From Trichobilharzia regenti (lineage: Eukaryota; Platyhelminthes; Trematoda; Strigeidida; Schistosomatidae), in NCBI GenBank assembly GCA_944472135.2, contig CALYDD020000394.1, positions 124,001 to 188,000 on the forward strand: a DNA stretch of 64,000 nt, in the 5' to 3' direction. The notes under the pieces were generated by a model. The model had not been told where the DNA came from. It saw only the letters and a program-made list of their open reading frames with translations, and did not search any database. Numbering within the stretch: the stretch's first letter is position 1; each line of letters starts with the position of its first letter. This document shows positions 37,901 to 49,711 of the stretch, piece after piece. The translations under genes were made by a program, and so were the position numbers.

Positions 37901-39441
37901 GTTGTCAGTGAATGGGACGTTACAATATCAATATTAAGTGCACAACCAGATGGCTCTCCTTTCACAGTTGCTATCACACATCACAGCTGTAGGGTGAAAT
38001 GACGTGGATTCTGAAGTCTGTGACATTGTCTGATGTAGTTGAGACTGCAGTTGATGTAATTTAAACACTCCTGTAAGTTGTCATACAAGAAAGATGTGTC
38101 AGTCCACCGATGATGAGGAAGTCGAAATTATCTGATTTCAACAGATGATGAGAAATAATGAGCAGATGTAAGTGTTTCACGAAGGTTTTTTGACTGTCTT
38201 CAAAGAGGTTGTATGATCAGCATTCGATTGAATGCTCATACAGACTGGCTAGTAATCTGCTTAAACACACTGTACCAAACCAGGAGTTATTTCACAATAT
38301 TCTCCATGATCACCTTTCACTATTTGATTCTGTGACATTGATTTTAAAAATAAAGGCATGATCATCCAAATTTCAGATATTCAGAAATTGAGGGATGCAG
38401 TAACAGAATCATATGGACAAAGAAATAATTATGGCCTATACATCTGTAAGTGCAATCTGTTTTGTCCATGGGTTTTACACACTCCATTTATGTATTAATA
38501 TCTAATCACAGAAACAAAGCACAAAAGATTCCGCTCATAAGCCTTTAGGATTACATAAACATTGTTCGCTTGACAATGGTTATGTATTTATAACTGAAAT
38601 CAGTAATACATTTGTCTTGAAATATCGAGGTTTCCAGACAACTGTGCATTAATTAGCAGTTGGCACGCAACATGTGTATGTATATAGGTGTATCCAGCGA
38701 AGAATGTCCACTGATCACAGAAACTAGCATAAACTGAGAAGTACATTAACGGATCAATGCTCAGACGGCAATCATCAGTATGCAAAGGCGAAAGTTAAGG
38801 TACACAGTGGCTGAAGCACATGCTCACTCAGAGTGGAAATGTTAGGAAGGAACCAGATCAGTATTCGTGTTTGCGCAAAATGTAGTAAAATTATGTGACA
38901 GAGATAAAAGGAATTTAGTAGCGGAGAAAATTCCCGATGTGTTCACGTGTGTGCTTTAACGCGTCAAGTAGACCAATCAATACATTTGTGCAAATCAAAA
39001 GCAGCAATGACAACGACTGTTAATCGTTTTGGAATAATCGCTGCCTCCCAGTTTATTACCAGTGACCTACTTACACATGAGTGTTTCAAAATAGAGGCAG
39101 TGTTGACAGATTGAGCAAGAAATGTCCTGCATCAAACATCTTCTAGACGAAGGAAATTATGCAATGCATTTTATTACTCCAGGCTTTGTCACATCTTGTC
39201 AAATGTAGGACAAGGAGTCTACGCATAAATAAAACTGATGAATAAAGCTTGCTTTTTTAACTGATATGTCACTTTTACATTGCTCTTTTTTTCAAGTGCT
39301 CAGAAAAATTCACAAAACTGCCATCGAGAGGTTGGAAAGTAAGATTAACCTACTATCTAATACGAACTTCGCACATGTCATTCTTGAAAATCGACTGATG
39401 AGAGAAACTGACATCCTTTCTTCATAGATAAATATGTTTAA
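31905..39441 (+). CDS. Micro-exon-gene-like secreted protein (multi-exon)
   Basis: Exon 1 (31905-31971) encodes a signal peptide, MFNSMYRYISVITLLVFATM, cleaved probably near IKG. Further exons, each with AG and GT borders, phase 1-1 and a length divisible by three: 32418-32468 (51 nt), 32634-32696 (63), 34396-34434 (39), 34484-34540 (57, weak donor gtgtgt), 37063-37098 (36), 37304-37351 (48), 37672-37734 (63), 38377-38445 (69), 39297-39338 (42), then 39428-39441 ending NKYV and TAA. The joined length is 549 nt, giving 182 residues. Small symmetric exons after a signal peptide are the defining layout of schistosome MEGs, whose products are secreted and vary by exon skipping. No named MEG family was recognised. 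Introns hold PLE copies at 33003-34209 and 34701-36477. The gene crosses the palindrome border at 37540. Confidence 0.72.
33003..34209 (-). mobile_element. PLE-D fragment with inverted terminal repeats
   Basis: The body (about 33160-34045, minus strand) encodes a PLE linker (33606-33875, TIPYKNGTPEATQ) and part of a GIY-YIG domain. In the latter an in-frame TAA precedes YVGQTYRSLKLRVNEHK. It is flanked by inverted repeats of about 155-165 bp, 33003-33156 and 34047-34209, which share agtttacacacaatgataac and gctcattcatg. Terminal inverted pseudo-repeats are known for Penelope elements. It lies in an intron of the MEG-like gene. Confidence 0.8.
34869..35513 (-). pseudogene. PLE-E GIY-YIG segment, left arm
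   Basis: About 214 open minus-strand codons cover the PLE linker and a complete GIY-YIG domain (YKFTCSCGDTYIGRTNRM), ending in the PLE signature QPKLCVQKS and a stop at 34869. The RT domain is absent, so it cannot retrotranspose alone. It differs from the other arm at one noticed residue (RRKKHIP here, RRKEHIP there). Confidence 0.85.
35484..36284 (+). pseudogene. PLE-E GIY-YIG segment, right arm
   Basis: This plus-strand frame holds the last bit of RT-linker (TWTGQYLHFTSFVPIQYKRS, from about 35530), then the same linker and GIY-YIG domain as the left arm. The first codons (35484-35512) read backwards through the left arm, so the ATG is an artefact of the inversion. No RT catalytic box is present. 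Confidence 0.85.
36491..37062. other. Intron sequence of MEG-like gene
   Basis: No exon with suitable phase and borders was found here. A candidate at about 36840-36895 fails, since its length is not divisible by three and a stop arises at the junction. Confidence 0.4.
37456..37481 (+). CDS. Alternative terminal exon of MEG-like gene
   Basis: After a good acceptor (taatttcag) the phase-1 frame from the 48-nt exon reads VLNPPDNL and TAG. Used here, the transcript would end as a 128-residue protein. Skipped, the 48-nt exon joins the 63-nt exon at 37672 in the same phase and gives the 182-residue form. The TAG is followed directly by gtacta, which may once have been a donor. Confidence 0.45.
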
Positions 39442-39603
39442 CTGAAATTTGTATGTTGAACAACAGAGACAGGGTTTGTGTGATCATCGTTGGATCACCA
39501 ATTTACTCATGTCATATCATATCATCTGAAATCACATTTAGTATTTTGAAGGCAATCATGCAGTGCATCACAGACTGGACATTCAACAAAACCCAACCGA
39601 TGA

Positions 39604-42600
39604 CTTCTTCTCGAGTGAAGACCAGTTGTGGTCAAGTCGATTTGAAGCACCTCAGAAATTCCCAATACACCATCATTCACACCAATAGCCACAGAGACAC
39701 ACGCACATTAGTGCGAATAAATGCGTTTGAGATATCTGAAATATGCAATTGGATGAAGTTGACTGCACTCACTGACTATCTGTCATTCTGGGTGAGGAAT
39801 GACGTGTCTTCTTCAAGTCAAATTATTCACACCGATAGTGAAGACTGCTCGATTCATTCGTGTTTCTTCCTTTACTCATAACATTCAGCGTTGCTTGCTC
39901 TTTCATGAAGTCAATAATGCTCACCATCTTTCATTTTTTCAACAGGAGCGGGAAGAGAAAACTAGAAGAGAATATGAATTTCTTCCTCACACTAGACCGT
40001 GAAACGTGTCTTCTGGACATTATTGAAATGTACTGCTGTGCAGTGGATTTCATGAACGCTTTTAATTAAATAATTCACTTTCTTTATAATGTTAACTGTC
40101 TGTCTTCTAAATACATTTTAATCACGCAAATATTTAACTTATTCCTACTGGTCAGATGGATTCGGTGTTCTCATACTGAGTCATTAGCACACCAATCGAA
40201 GCTAACATATTCACATGTAACTGGGATTTTTTATAATTCAACTTTTCAATTCATCAGTTGGTGAGATTTTCAATTGACAACAGTATCATCGAGATCAGCC
40301 AAATTCACTTTATATCATGAGGAGCGTCAGCGCTGCTCATTGGCCTCCTGAGAGGTCGATATAATAAAGACGAAGAATTGGAATTCCATGCATTTGAACG
40401 TGATGGGATCGAATAGGCCGCCATGCAACTTGATTTCACCTCCTCATCACTAGGAAAGCAAACATTAGACAGTACTTATCTTAGCTGTATCATTGAAGTA
40501 GCATAGTGATGGGTAGAATTACTGATCCCAGTTGCACCAGTTACTTATTCACTAATCTCAAGATTTCTGTAATTTAAAGGCATAACACTAACAGCAGGAT
40601 AACGAGATAATATTTTCACCGATAGATATTGTCTGCAATGTGAAATTAACATCTCATTTAGAAATTCGAATAGGGAAATGAAGAAAATCAGAGTAAGTGA
40701 TTCAGCAAAGAGTCTCTTTTCAAACAGTTGATCATCAAGCTGCACCCTCTCATATATGTCTTTCATCCATTCACATTTGGCTTATTTCGTGAATGGCACT
40801 ACATTGCGATATGGCCTAATTTGAGTCAAACGTAAGAAACTTAGCTTCCCAGCAGTTTGTCTCCTCTCTTCTTCTTCTCGAGTGAAGACCAGTTGTGGTC
40901 AAGTCGATTTGAAGCACCTCAGAAATTCCCAATACACCATCATTCACACCAATAGCCACAGAGACACACGCACATTAGTGCGAATAAATGCGTTTGAGAT
41001 ATCTGAAATATGCAATTGGATGAAGTTGACTGCACTCACTGACTATCTGTCATTCTGGGTGAGGAATGACGTGTCTTCTTCAAGTCAAATTATTCACACC
41101 GATAGTGAAGACTGCTCGATTCATTCGTGTTTCTTCCTTTACTCATAACATTCAGCGTTGCTTGCTCTTTCATGAAGTCAATAATGCTCACCATCTTTCA
41201 TTTTTTCAACAGGAGCGGGAAGAGAAAACTAGAAGAGAATATGAATTTCTTCCTCACACTAGACCGTGAAACGTGTCTTCTGGACATTATTGAAATGTAC
41301 TGCTGTGCAGTGGATTTCATGAACGCTTTTAATTAAATAATTCACTTTCTTTATAATGTTAACTGTCTGTCTTCTAAATACATTTTAATCACGCAAATAT
41401 TTAACTTATTCCTACTGGTCAGATGGATTCGGTGTTCTCATACTGAGTCATTAGCACACCAATCGAAGCTAACATATTCACATGTAACTGGGATTTTTTA
41501 TAATTCAACTTTTCAATTCATCAGTTGGTGAGATTTTCAATTGACAACAGTATCATCGAGATCAGCCAAATTCACTTTATATCATGAGGAGCGTCAGCGC
41601 TGCTCATTGGCCTCCTGAGAGGTCGATATAATAAAGACGAAGAATTGGAATTCCATGCATTTGAACGTGATGGGATCGAATAGGCCGCCATGCAACTTGA
41701 TTTCACCTCCTCATCACTAGGAAAGCAAACATTAGACAGTACTTATCTTAGCTGTATCATTGAAGTAGCATAGTGATGGGTAGAATTACTGATCCCAGTT
41801 GCACCAGTTACTTATTCACTAATCTCAAGATTTCTGTAATTTAAAGGCATAACACTAACAGCAGGATAACGAGATAATATTTTCACCGATAGATATTGTC
41901 TGCAATGTGAAATTAACATCTCATTTAGAAATTCGAATAGGGAAATGAAGAAAATCAGAGTAAGTGATTCAGCAAAGAGTCTCTTTTCAAACAGTTGATC
42001 ATCAAGCTGCACCCTCTCATATATGTCTTTCATCCATTCACATTTGGCTTATTTCGTGAATGGCACTACATTGCGATATGGCCTAATTTGAGTCAAACGT
42101 AAGAAACTTAGCTTCCCAGCAGTTTGTCTCCTCTCTTCTTCTTCTCGAGTGAAGACCAGTTGTGGTCAAGTCGATTTGAAGCACCTCAGAAATTCCCAAT
42201 ACACCATCATTCACACCAATAGCCACAGAGACACACGCACATTAGTGCGAATAAATGCGTTTGAGATATCTGAAATATGCAATTGGATGAAGTTGACTGC
42301 ACTCACTGACTATCTGTCATTCTGGGTGAGGAATGACGTGTCTTCTTCAAGTCAAATTATTCACACCGATAGTGAAGACTGCTCGATTCATTCGTGTTTC
42401 TTCCTTTACTCATAACATTCAGCGTTGCTTGCTCTTTCATGAAGTCAATAATGCTCACCATCTTTCATTTTTTCAACAGGAGCGGGAAGAGAAAACTAGA
42501 AGAGAATATGAATTTCTTCCTCACACTAGACCGTGAAACGTGTCTTCTGGACATTATTGAAATGTACTGCTGTGCAGTGGATTTCATGAACGCTTTTAAT

Positions 42601-45600
42601 TAAATAATTCACTTTCTTTATAATGTTAACTGTCTGTCTTCTAAATACATTTTAATCACGCAAATATTTAACTTATTCCTACTGGTCAGATGGATTCGGT
42701 GTTCTCATACTGAGTCATTAGCACACCAATCGAAGCTAACATATTCACATGTAACTGGGATTTTTTATAATTCAACTTTTCAATTCATCAGTTGGTGAGA
42801 TTTTCAATTGACAACAGTATCATCGAGATCAGCCAAATTCACTTTATATCATGAGGAGCGTCAGCGCTGCTCATTGGCCTCCTGAGAGGTCGATATAATA
42901 AAGACGAAGAATTGGAATTCCATGCATTTGAACGTGATGGGATCGAATAGGCCGCCATGCAACTTGATTTCACCTCCTCATCACTAGGAAAGCAAACATT
43001 AGACAGTACTTATCTTAGCTGTATCATTGAAGTAGCATAGTGATGGGTAGAATTACTGATCCAGTTGCACCAGTTACTTATTCACTAATCTCAAGATTTC
43101 TGTAATTTAAAGGCATAACACTAACAGCAGGATAACGAGATAATATTTTCACCGATAGATATTGTCTGCAATGTGAAATTAACATCTCATTTAGAAATTC
43201 GAATAGGGAAATGAAGAAAATCAGAGTAAGTGATTCAGCAAAGAGTCTCTTTTCAAACAGTTGATCATCAAGCTGCACCCTCTCATATATGTCTTTCATC
43301 CATTCACATTTGGCTTATTTCGTGAATGGCACTACATTGCGATATGGCCTAATTTGAGTCAAACGTAAGAAACTTAGCTTCCCAGCAGTTTGTCTCCTCT
43401 CTTCTTCTTCTCGAGTGAAGACCAGTTGTGGTCAAGTCGATTTGAAGCACCTCAGAAATTCCCAATACACCATCATTCACACCAATAGCCACAGAGACAC
43501 ACGCACATTAGTGCGAATAAATGCGTTTGAGATATCTGAAATATGCAATTGGATGAAGTTGACTGCACTCACTGACTATCTGTCATTCTGGGTGAGGAAT
43601 GACGTGTCTTCTTCAAGTCAAATTATTCACACCGATAGTGAAGACTGCTCGATTCATTCGTGTTTCTTCCTTTACTCATAACATTCAGCGTTGCTTGCTC
43701 TTTCATGAAGTCAATAATGCTCACCATCTTTCATTTTTTCAACAGGAGCGGGAAGAGAAAACTAGAAGAGAATATGAATTTCTTCCTCACACTAGACCGT
43801 GAAACGTGTCTTCTGGACATTATTGAAATGTACTGCTGTGCAGTGGATTTCATGAACGCTTTTAATTAAATAATTCACTTTCTTTATAATGTTAACTGTC
43901 TGTCTTCTAAATACATTTTAATCACGCAAATATTTAACTTATTCCTACTGGTCAGATGGATTCGGTGTTCTCATACTGAGTCATTAGCACACCAATCGAA
44001 GCTAACATATTCACATGTAACTGGGATTTTTTATAATTCAACTTTTCAATTCATCAGTTGGTGAGATTTTCAATTGACAACAGTATCATCGAGATCAGCC
44101 AAATTCACTTTATATCATGAGGAGCGTCAGCGCTGCTCATTGGCCTCCTGAGAGGTCGATATAATAAAGACGAAGAATTGGAATTCCATGCATTTGAACG
44201 TGATGGGATCGAATAGGCCGCCATGCAACTTGATTTCACCTCCTCATCACTAGGAAAGCAAACATTAGACAGTACTTATCTTAGCTGTATCATTGAAGTA
44301 GCATAGTGATGGGTAGAATTACTGATCCCAGTTGCACCAGTTACTTATTCACTAATCTCAAGATTTCTGTAATTTAAAGGCATAACACTAACAGCAGGAT
44401 AACGAGATAATATTTTCACCGATAGATATTGTCTGCAATGTGAAATTAACATCTCATTTAGAAATTCGAATAGGGAAATGAAGAAAATCAGAGTAAGTGA
44501 TTCAGCAAAGAGTCTCTTTTCAAACAGTTGATCATCAAGCTGCACCCTCTCATATATGTCTTTCATCCATTCACATTTGGCTTATTTCGTGAATGGCACT
44601 ACATTGCGATATGGCCTAATTTGAGTCAAACGTAAGAAACTTAGCTTCCCAGCAGTTTGTCTCCTCTCTTCTTCTTCTCGAGTGAAGACCAGTTGTGGTC
44701 AAGTCGATTTGAAGCACCTCAGAAATTCCCAATACACCATCATTCACACCAATAGCCACAGAGACACACGCACATTAGTGCGAATAAATGCGTTTGAGAT
44801 ATCTGAAATATGCAATTGGATGAAGTTGACTGCACTCACTGACTATCTGTCATTCTGGGTGAGGAATGACGTGTCTTCTTCAAGTCAAATTATTCACACC
44901 GATAGTGAAGACTGCTCGATTCATTCGTGTTTCTTCCTTTACTCATAACATTCAGCGTTGCTTGCTCTTTCATGAAGTCAATAATGCTCACCATCTTTCA
45001 TTTTTTCAACAGGAGCGGGAAGAGAAAACTAGAAGAGAATATGAATTTCTTCCTCACACTAGACCGTGAAACGTGTCTTCTGGACATTATTGAAATGTAC
45101 TGCTGTGCAGTGGATTTCATGAACGCTTTTAATTAAATAATTCACTTTCTTTATAATGTTAACTGTCTGTCTTCTAAATACATTTTAATCACGCAAATAT
45201 TTAACTTATTCCTACTGGTCAGATGGATTCGGTGTTCTCATACTGAGTCATTAGCACACCAATCGAAGCTAACATATTCACATGTAACTGGGATTTTTTA
45301 TAATTCAACTTTTCAATTCATCAGTTGGTGAGATTTTCAATTGACAACAGTATCATCGAGATCAGCCAAATTCACTTTATATCATGAGGAGCGTCAGCGC
45401 TGCTCATTGGCCTCCTGAGAGGTCGATATAATAAAGACGAAGAATTGGAATTCCATGCATTTGAACGTGATGGGATCGAATAGGCCGCCATGCAACTTGA
45501 TTTCACCTCCTCATCACTAGGAAAGCAAACATTAGACAGTACTTATCTTAGCTGTATCATTGAAGTAGCATAGTGATGGGTAGAATTACTGATCCCAGTT

Positions 45601-47204
45601 GCACCAGTTACTTATTCACTAATCTCAAGATTTCTGTAATTTAAAGGCATAACACTAACAGCAGGATAACGAGATAATATTTTCACCGATAGATATTGTC
45701 TGCAATGTGAAATTAACATCTCATTTAGAAATTCGAATAGGGAAATGAAGAAAATCAGAGTAAGTGATTCAGCAAAGAGTCTCTTTTCAAACAGTTGATC
45801 ATCAAGCTGCACCCTCTCATATATGTCTTTCATCCATTCACATTTGGCTTATTTCGTGAATGGCACTACATTGCGATATGGCCTAATTTGAGTCAAACGT
45901 AAGAAACTTAGCTTCCCAGCAGTTTGTCTCCTCTCTTCTTCTTCTCGAGTGAAGACCAGTTGTGGTCAAGTCGATTTGAAGCACCTCAGAAATTCCCAAT
46001 ACACCATCATTCACACCAATAGCCACAGAGACACACGCACATTAGTGCGAATAAATGCGTTTGAGATATCTGAAATATGCAATTGGATGAAGTTGACTGC
46101 ACTCACTGACTATCTGTCATTCTGGGTGAGGAATGACGTGTCTTCTTCAAGTCAAATTATTCACACCGATAGTGAAGACTGCTCGATTCATTCGTGTTTC
46201 TTCCTTTACTCATAACATTCAGCGTTGCTTGCTCTTTCATGAAGTCAATAATGCTCACCATCTTTCATTTTTTCAACAGGAGCGGGAAGAGAAAACTAGA
46301 AGAGAATATGAATTTCTTCCTCACACTAGACCGTGAAACGTGTCTTCTGGACATTATTGAAATGTACTGCTGTGCAGTGGATTTCATGAACGCTTTTAAT
46401 TAAATAATTCACTTTCTTTATAATGTTAACTGTCTGTCTTCTAAATACATTTTAATCACGCAAATATTTAACTTATTCCTACTGGTCAGATGGATTCGGT
46501 GTTCTCATACTGAGTCATTAGCACACCAATCGAAGCTAACATATTCACATGTAACTGGGATTTTTTATAATTCAACTTTTCAATTCATCAGTTGGTGAGA
46601 TTTTCAATTGACAACAGTATCATCGAGATCAGCCAAATTCACTTTATATCATGAGGAGCGTCAGCGCTGCTCATTGGCCTCCTGAGAGGTCGATATAATA
46701 AAGACGAAGAATTGGAATTCCATGCATTTGAACGTGATGGGATCGAATAGGCCGCCATGCAACTTGATTTCACCTCCTCATCACTAGGAAAGCAAACATT
46801 AGACAGTACTTATCTTAGCTGTATCATTGAAGTAGCATAGTGATGGGTAGAATTACTGATCCCAGTTGCACCAGTTACTTATTCACTAATCTCAAGATTT
46901 CTGTAATTTAAAGGCATAACACTAACAGCAGGATAACGAGATAATATTTTCACCGATAGATATTGTCTGCAATGTGAAATTAACATCTCATTTAGAAATT
47001 CGAATAGGGAAATGAAGAAAATCAGAGTAAGTGATTCAGCAAAGAGTCTCTTTTCAAACAGTTGATCATCAAGCTGCACCCTCTCATATATGTCTTTCAT
47101 CCATTCACATTTGGCTTATTTCGTGAATGGCACTACATTGCGATATGGCCTAATTTGAGTCAAACGTAAGAAACTTAGCTTCCCAGCAGTTTGTCTCCTC
47201 TCTT
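39604..47204 (+). repeat. Tandem array, 6 units of 1267 bp (right arm only)
   Basis: Units start at 39604, 40871, 42138, 43405 (one base shorter upstream), 44671 and 45938, and the array ends at 47204. The single left-arm copy corresponds to about 8498-9764. The original borders read cttcttctcgag and ctctcttcgacgg; the repeat junction cttcttcttctcgag fits unequal exchange at the shared cttc. Units are almost identical; one lacks a C near 43062. Each repeats short frames that are also in the left arm (88 and 73 codons), probably not genes. The expansion is more recent than the split of the two arms. Confidence 0.95.
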
Positions 47205-47487
47205 CGACGGTCATTTATTTGGTTTCAGAGCATTTCACCAGGCAAAGACAAAATTCACACATGATGCTGTCTTTAGGTTTTCCTTGAACAGTGTCAGGTT
47301 GCCTTGCAGTGTACTATTGAACTACAATAAAAGGAGACACAGGATACCCACTCCCTGCAGACGTCTCCTACTTGGCGCCTGTGTTGCGCTTAACTAACAT
47401 TCCGAAAAGTGCTTAGGGCACTCGCGCTCTACCCTCTACAAAACACACTAGGTCCACGAACTCCAGGTCCTCACCGGTCACCAAAAT

Positions 47488-47869
47488 TCAACCAGGTATA
47501 TCAAGGAAGACAATTTCAGTCAAGCTAATTACTTCAGAATCCCTTATAATTTTCCCAGAACTTAAATGAGCAGCTGCATATTCTTGTTCAAATGAATTAT
47601 TCAGTATCCTCATTGCTATTTCATTACTGACGTCTGGAGGAAGTGCTACACGTGCTTCAACATGCTCACTTGTCCTGCCTGAACAAATTGTGGAAGGTAA
47701 GCAAATTTCCATATCTTGCAGTTAGTTGGTTTTCGAAAGTGGCTGGAAGACATTCAACATTCACTAATATTGCCATCAAAGTGTATAATTTCGTGAACAT
47801 TGGCATGCACATATTACTAACAATGGCGTCCAGAGTTTCCTTCAATTCTGAAGCGAACTCACCTCTCAT
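47488..47869 (-). other. Right-arm copy of unidentified coding-like exons
   Basis: This is the counterpart of 7685-8070. Minus frames include FASELKETLDAIVSNMC and VEARVALPPDVSNEIAMR. An acceptor (ttgttcag) precedes the second, but the first lacks a GT donor and runs into a stop, so the pair cannot be joined as in the left arm. A 99-codon plus frame at 47643-47942 overlaps it, so the coding strand is not settled. Confidence 0.25.
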
Positions 47870-48048
47870 CTCAAGCCTACAAGTGATTGCATTCTACCCA
47901 AGTTTTGTTCTTGCCTTGTTTCATGCGATTCGGTCATTGTGAAATACAACTATAAATAATTGTAAGTAACCAAATAATCTTCAGAAGTTTTCTGTCCACC
48001 ATTCGTCGTGGGAAATCGCCAATTGTCTAGAATGCTTGAATACCTGTT

Positions 48049-48231
48049 TTATTTTATTTTTTATTTACACCTTGATTCCACACTCTATTTTTGGTACAAG
48101 TATGGAATTTTCAGCATGGATGTCGGTAGCCCAAATTTTGCAGGCCGACCATAGATATCAGGTGTGCGCTGGCGTGGGCTCGAAACCCGGACCATGTGCA
48201 TGGTCGGCGAGAGTCCTAACCACTGTGCCAC
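48049..48231 (-). mobile_element. tRNA-derived SINE, right arm only
   Basis: On the minus strand it opens with TGGCACAGTGGTTAG, a good RNA polymerase III A box. About 40 bases on comes GGGTTTCGAGCC, close to a B box. It ends in an A-rich tail (aaataaaaaataaaa). The left arm has only six bases at this place, so it inserted into one arm after the arms separated. Related pieces occur at 57599-57690 and 62815-62945. It may belong to a schistosome SINE family such as SM-alpha, which was not checked. Confidence 0.78.
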
Positions 48232-48304
48232 CGAATAAAGATCGTGATGTCAAACTTTCAGCTCATTCCATTATTGAGATTGGCCTGGATTCGTAACACT
48301 GCAC

Positions 48305-49246
48305 ACGTGTTTTTGGGTGTATTAATTGGTTAATATGACATCGTCCAGCGATCTATTGTAGTTCCCTACATATCTAAATGATATGAGCTTTAACCAAGGT
48401 GGTTATCAGTGACCGCTGTAACTTGGGTTGCTTCAGCGTAGCGGATGAGTTCCACTAATCGTTTTTTGCAAAGATTGAACTTTAGGCCTATTGCGTCAAT
48501 GAAACAACGATCTGCTAGTCATAACAACTTAGCATAGTTCGATGTTTGACGACAAATGTAAACAACCAGGAGATTTGAAAATCGTCAAGTTAATTATAAA
48601 TCAAGTAGTGATTGATCATTTTAGAAATTATTGCCTTAGAACCCTCGTCTTCCAATAGAATTTCGAATCCAGCTTTAGAATGTGTACGTGTTTTGTGTTA
48701 TACCGTCCTTTCAGGATGAAATAATTATTCAATTATGGGTTTGTAAGGATTTGATTAATTGGGTACAGGATTTTATCATCAGTTAGAGAACCATTGAAAT
48801 ACCTGTGAATTAGAAGCATATAAGAATATGCATCACATTTGTCGATGCAAATTTAACCTTGGATAAGAAAATTTAGGTGGTCGACCCCAGAATATATCAG
48901 TTTCCCAAATGTATAGGGAAATAAGTCTCCGCTAAAGCTTATGTAACAAACTGCATTCATCAGTTATTCTGATATGAATACTTAGTGAAACCATTATCAC
49001 TCTGTTGCGGTGAGCGGACCGCGAACACTTCCGAAAAAGACGCCATGATCTGCTATATGGATCATGGTACCATCCTTCATAGGCATCTGTCACCCTGTAT
49101 TACTTGTATTATTTTGTAGATGTGGAACAGGAAATTCACACAAGAACTGAATTGATGAATCAGACTTTCATGTACAAAGAAGACTTTCAAATTATTTTAC
49201 ATAATTTGAAACAGGTGTGACAGCTGGCCATTAAGATACCTGAGAA
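48305..49246. other. Palindrome arm, no gene seen
   Basis: Pairs with about 5175-6117. No open frame stands out and there are no insertions relative to the left arm. Confidence 0.5.
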
Positions 49247-49381
49247 CTAGCCAGTTTACAAACAACAAATGATGTTACAAACAGCAAAATTGGATTCCGA
49301 GTACACTTCCACACAACAGTCAGAAATGCCTCTCCGGTGGACAACTGTAAATCTAGAGGATTCTTCAAAATGATACAAAGG
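49247..49381 (+). other. Right-arm copy of conserved coding-like segment
   Basis: This is the counterpart of 5041-5175 with the frame open: FRVHFHTTVRNASPVDNC. It differs from the left arm by a few residues. It is not recognised and may be an exon of a decayed gene. Confidence 0.25.
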
Positions 49382-49711
49382 TGAATTTCATTATATTTCA
49401 AGATTCAATAAAAGTCGAGGAATCGCACTGAAAGTTTGTTCTTTTCTCAAAGTGCCGTTTCGCCTAACTACCGCTTGAATATGTATGCAGTCACAATACA
49501 CACCTGACACTATTTAGCTTCTGATTGTTTATCTGTCACCTTCATCACATTCCAACTTATCTACGAAATCTACAAGTCCCACAATGACGAATAGTACTCA
49601 ATCCTCTCTAAGTGCTGTTTATTCGAATAAGTAAACTACAATGAATTTCAGCTATTCAAATGTTTCATTGCTTACTCTGTCTCACATATCTCCACAGGTT
49701 TGGACGAATTT

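Noticed and set aside
40882..46403. Repeated 88-, 67-, 69- and 73-codon ORFs as a gene family
   Set aside because: All are copies of overlapping frames in the 1267-bp unit, on both strands, with no domain; the 88-codon frame is the end of a frame also open in the left arm.
16216..47204. CRISPR-like or prokaryotic repeat array
   Set aside because: Units are 1.3-1.9 kb direct tandems with no short repeats and spacers, in intron-bearing animal DNA.
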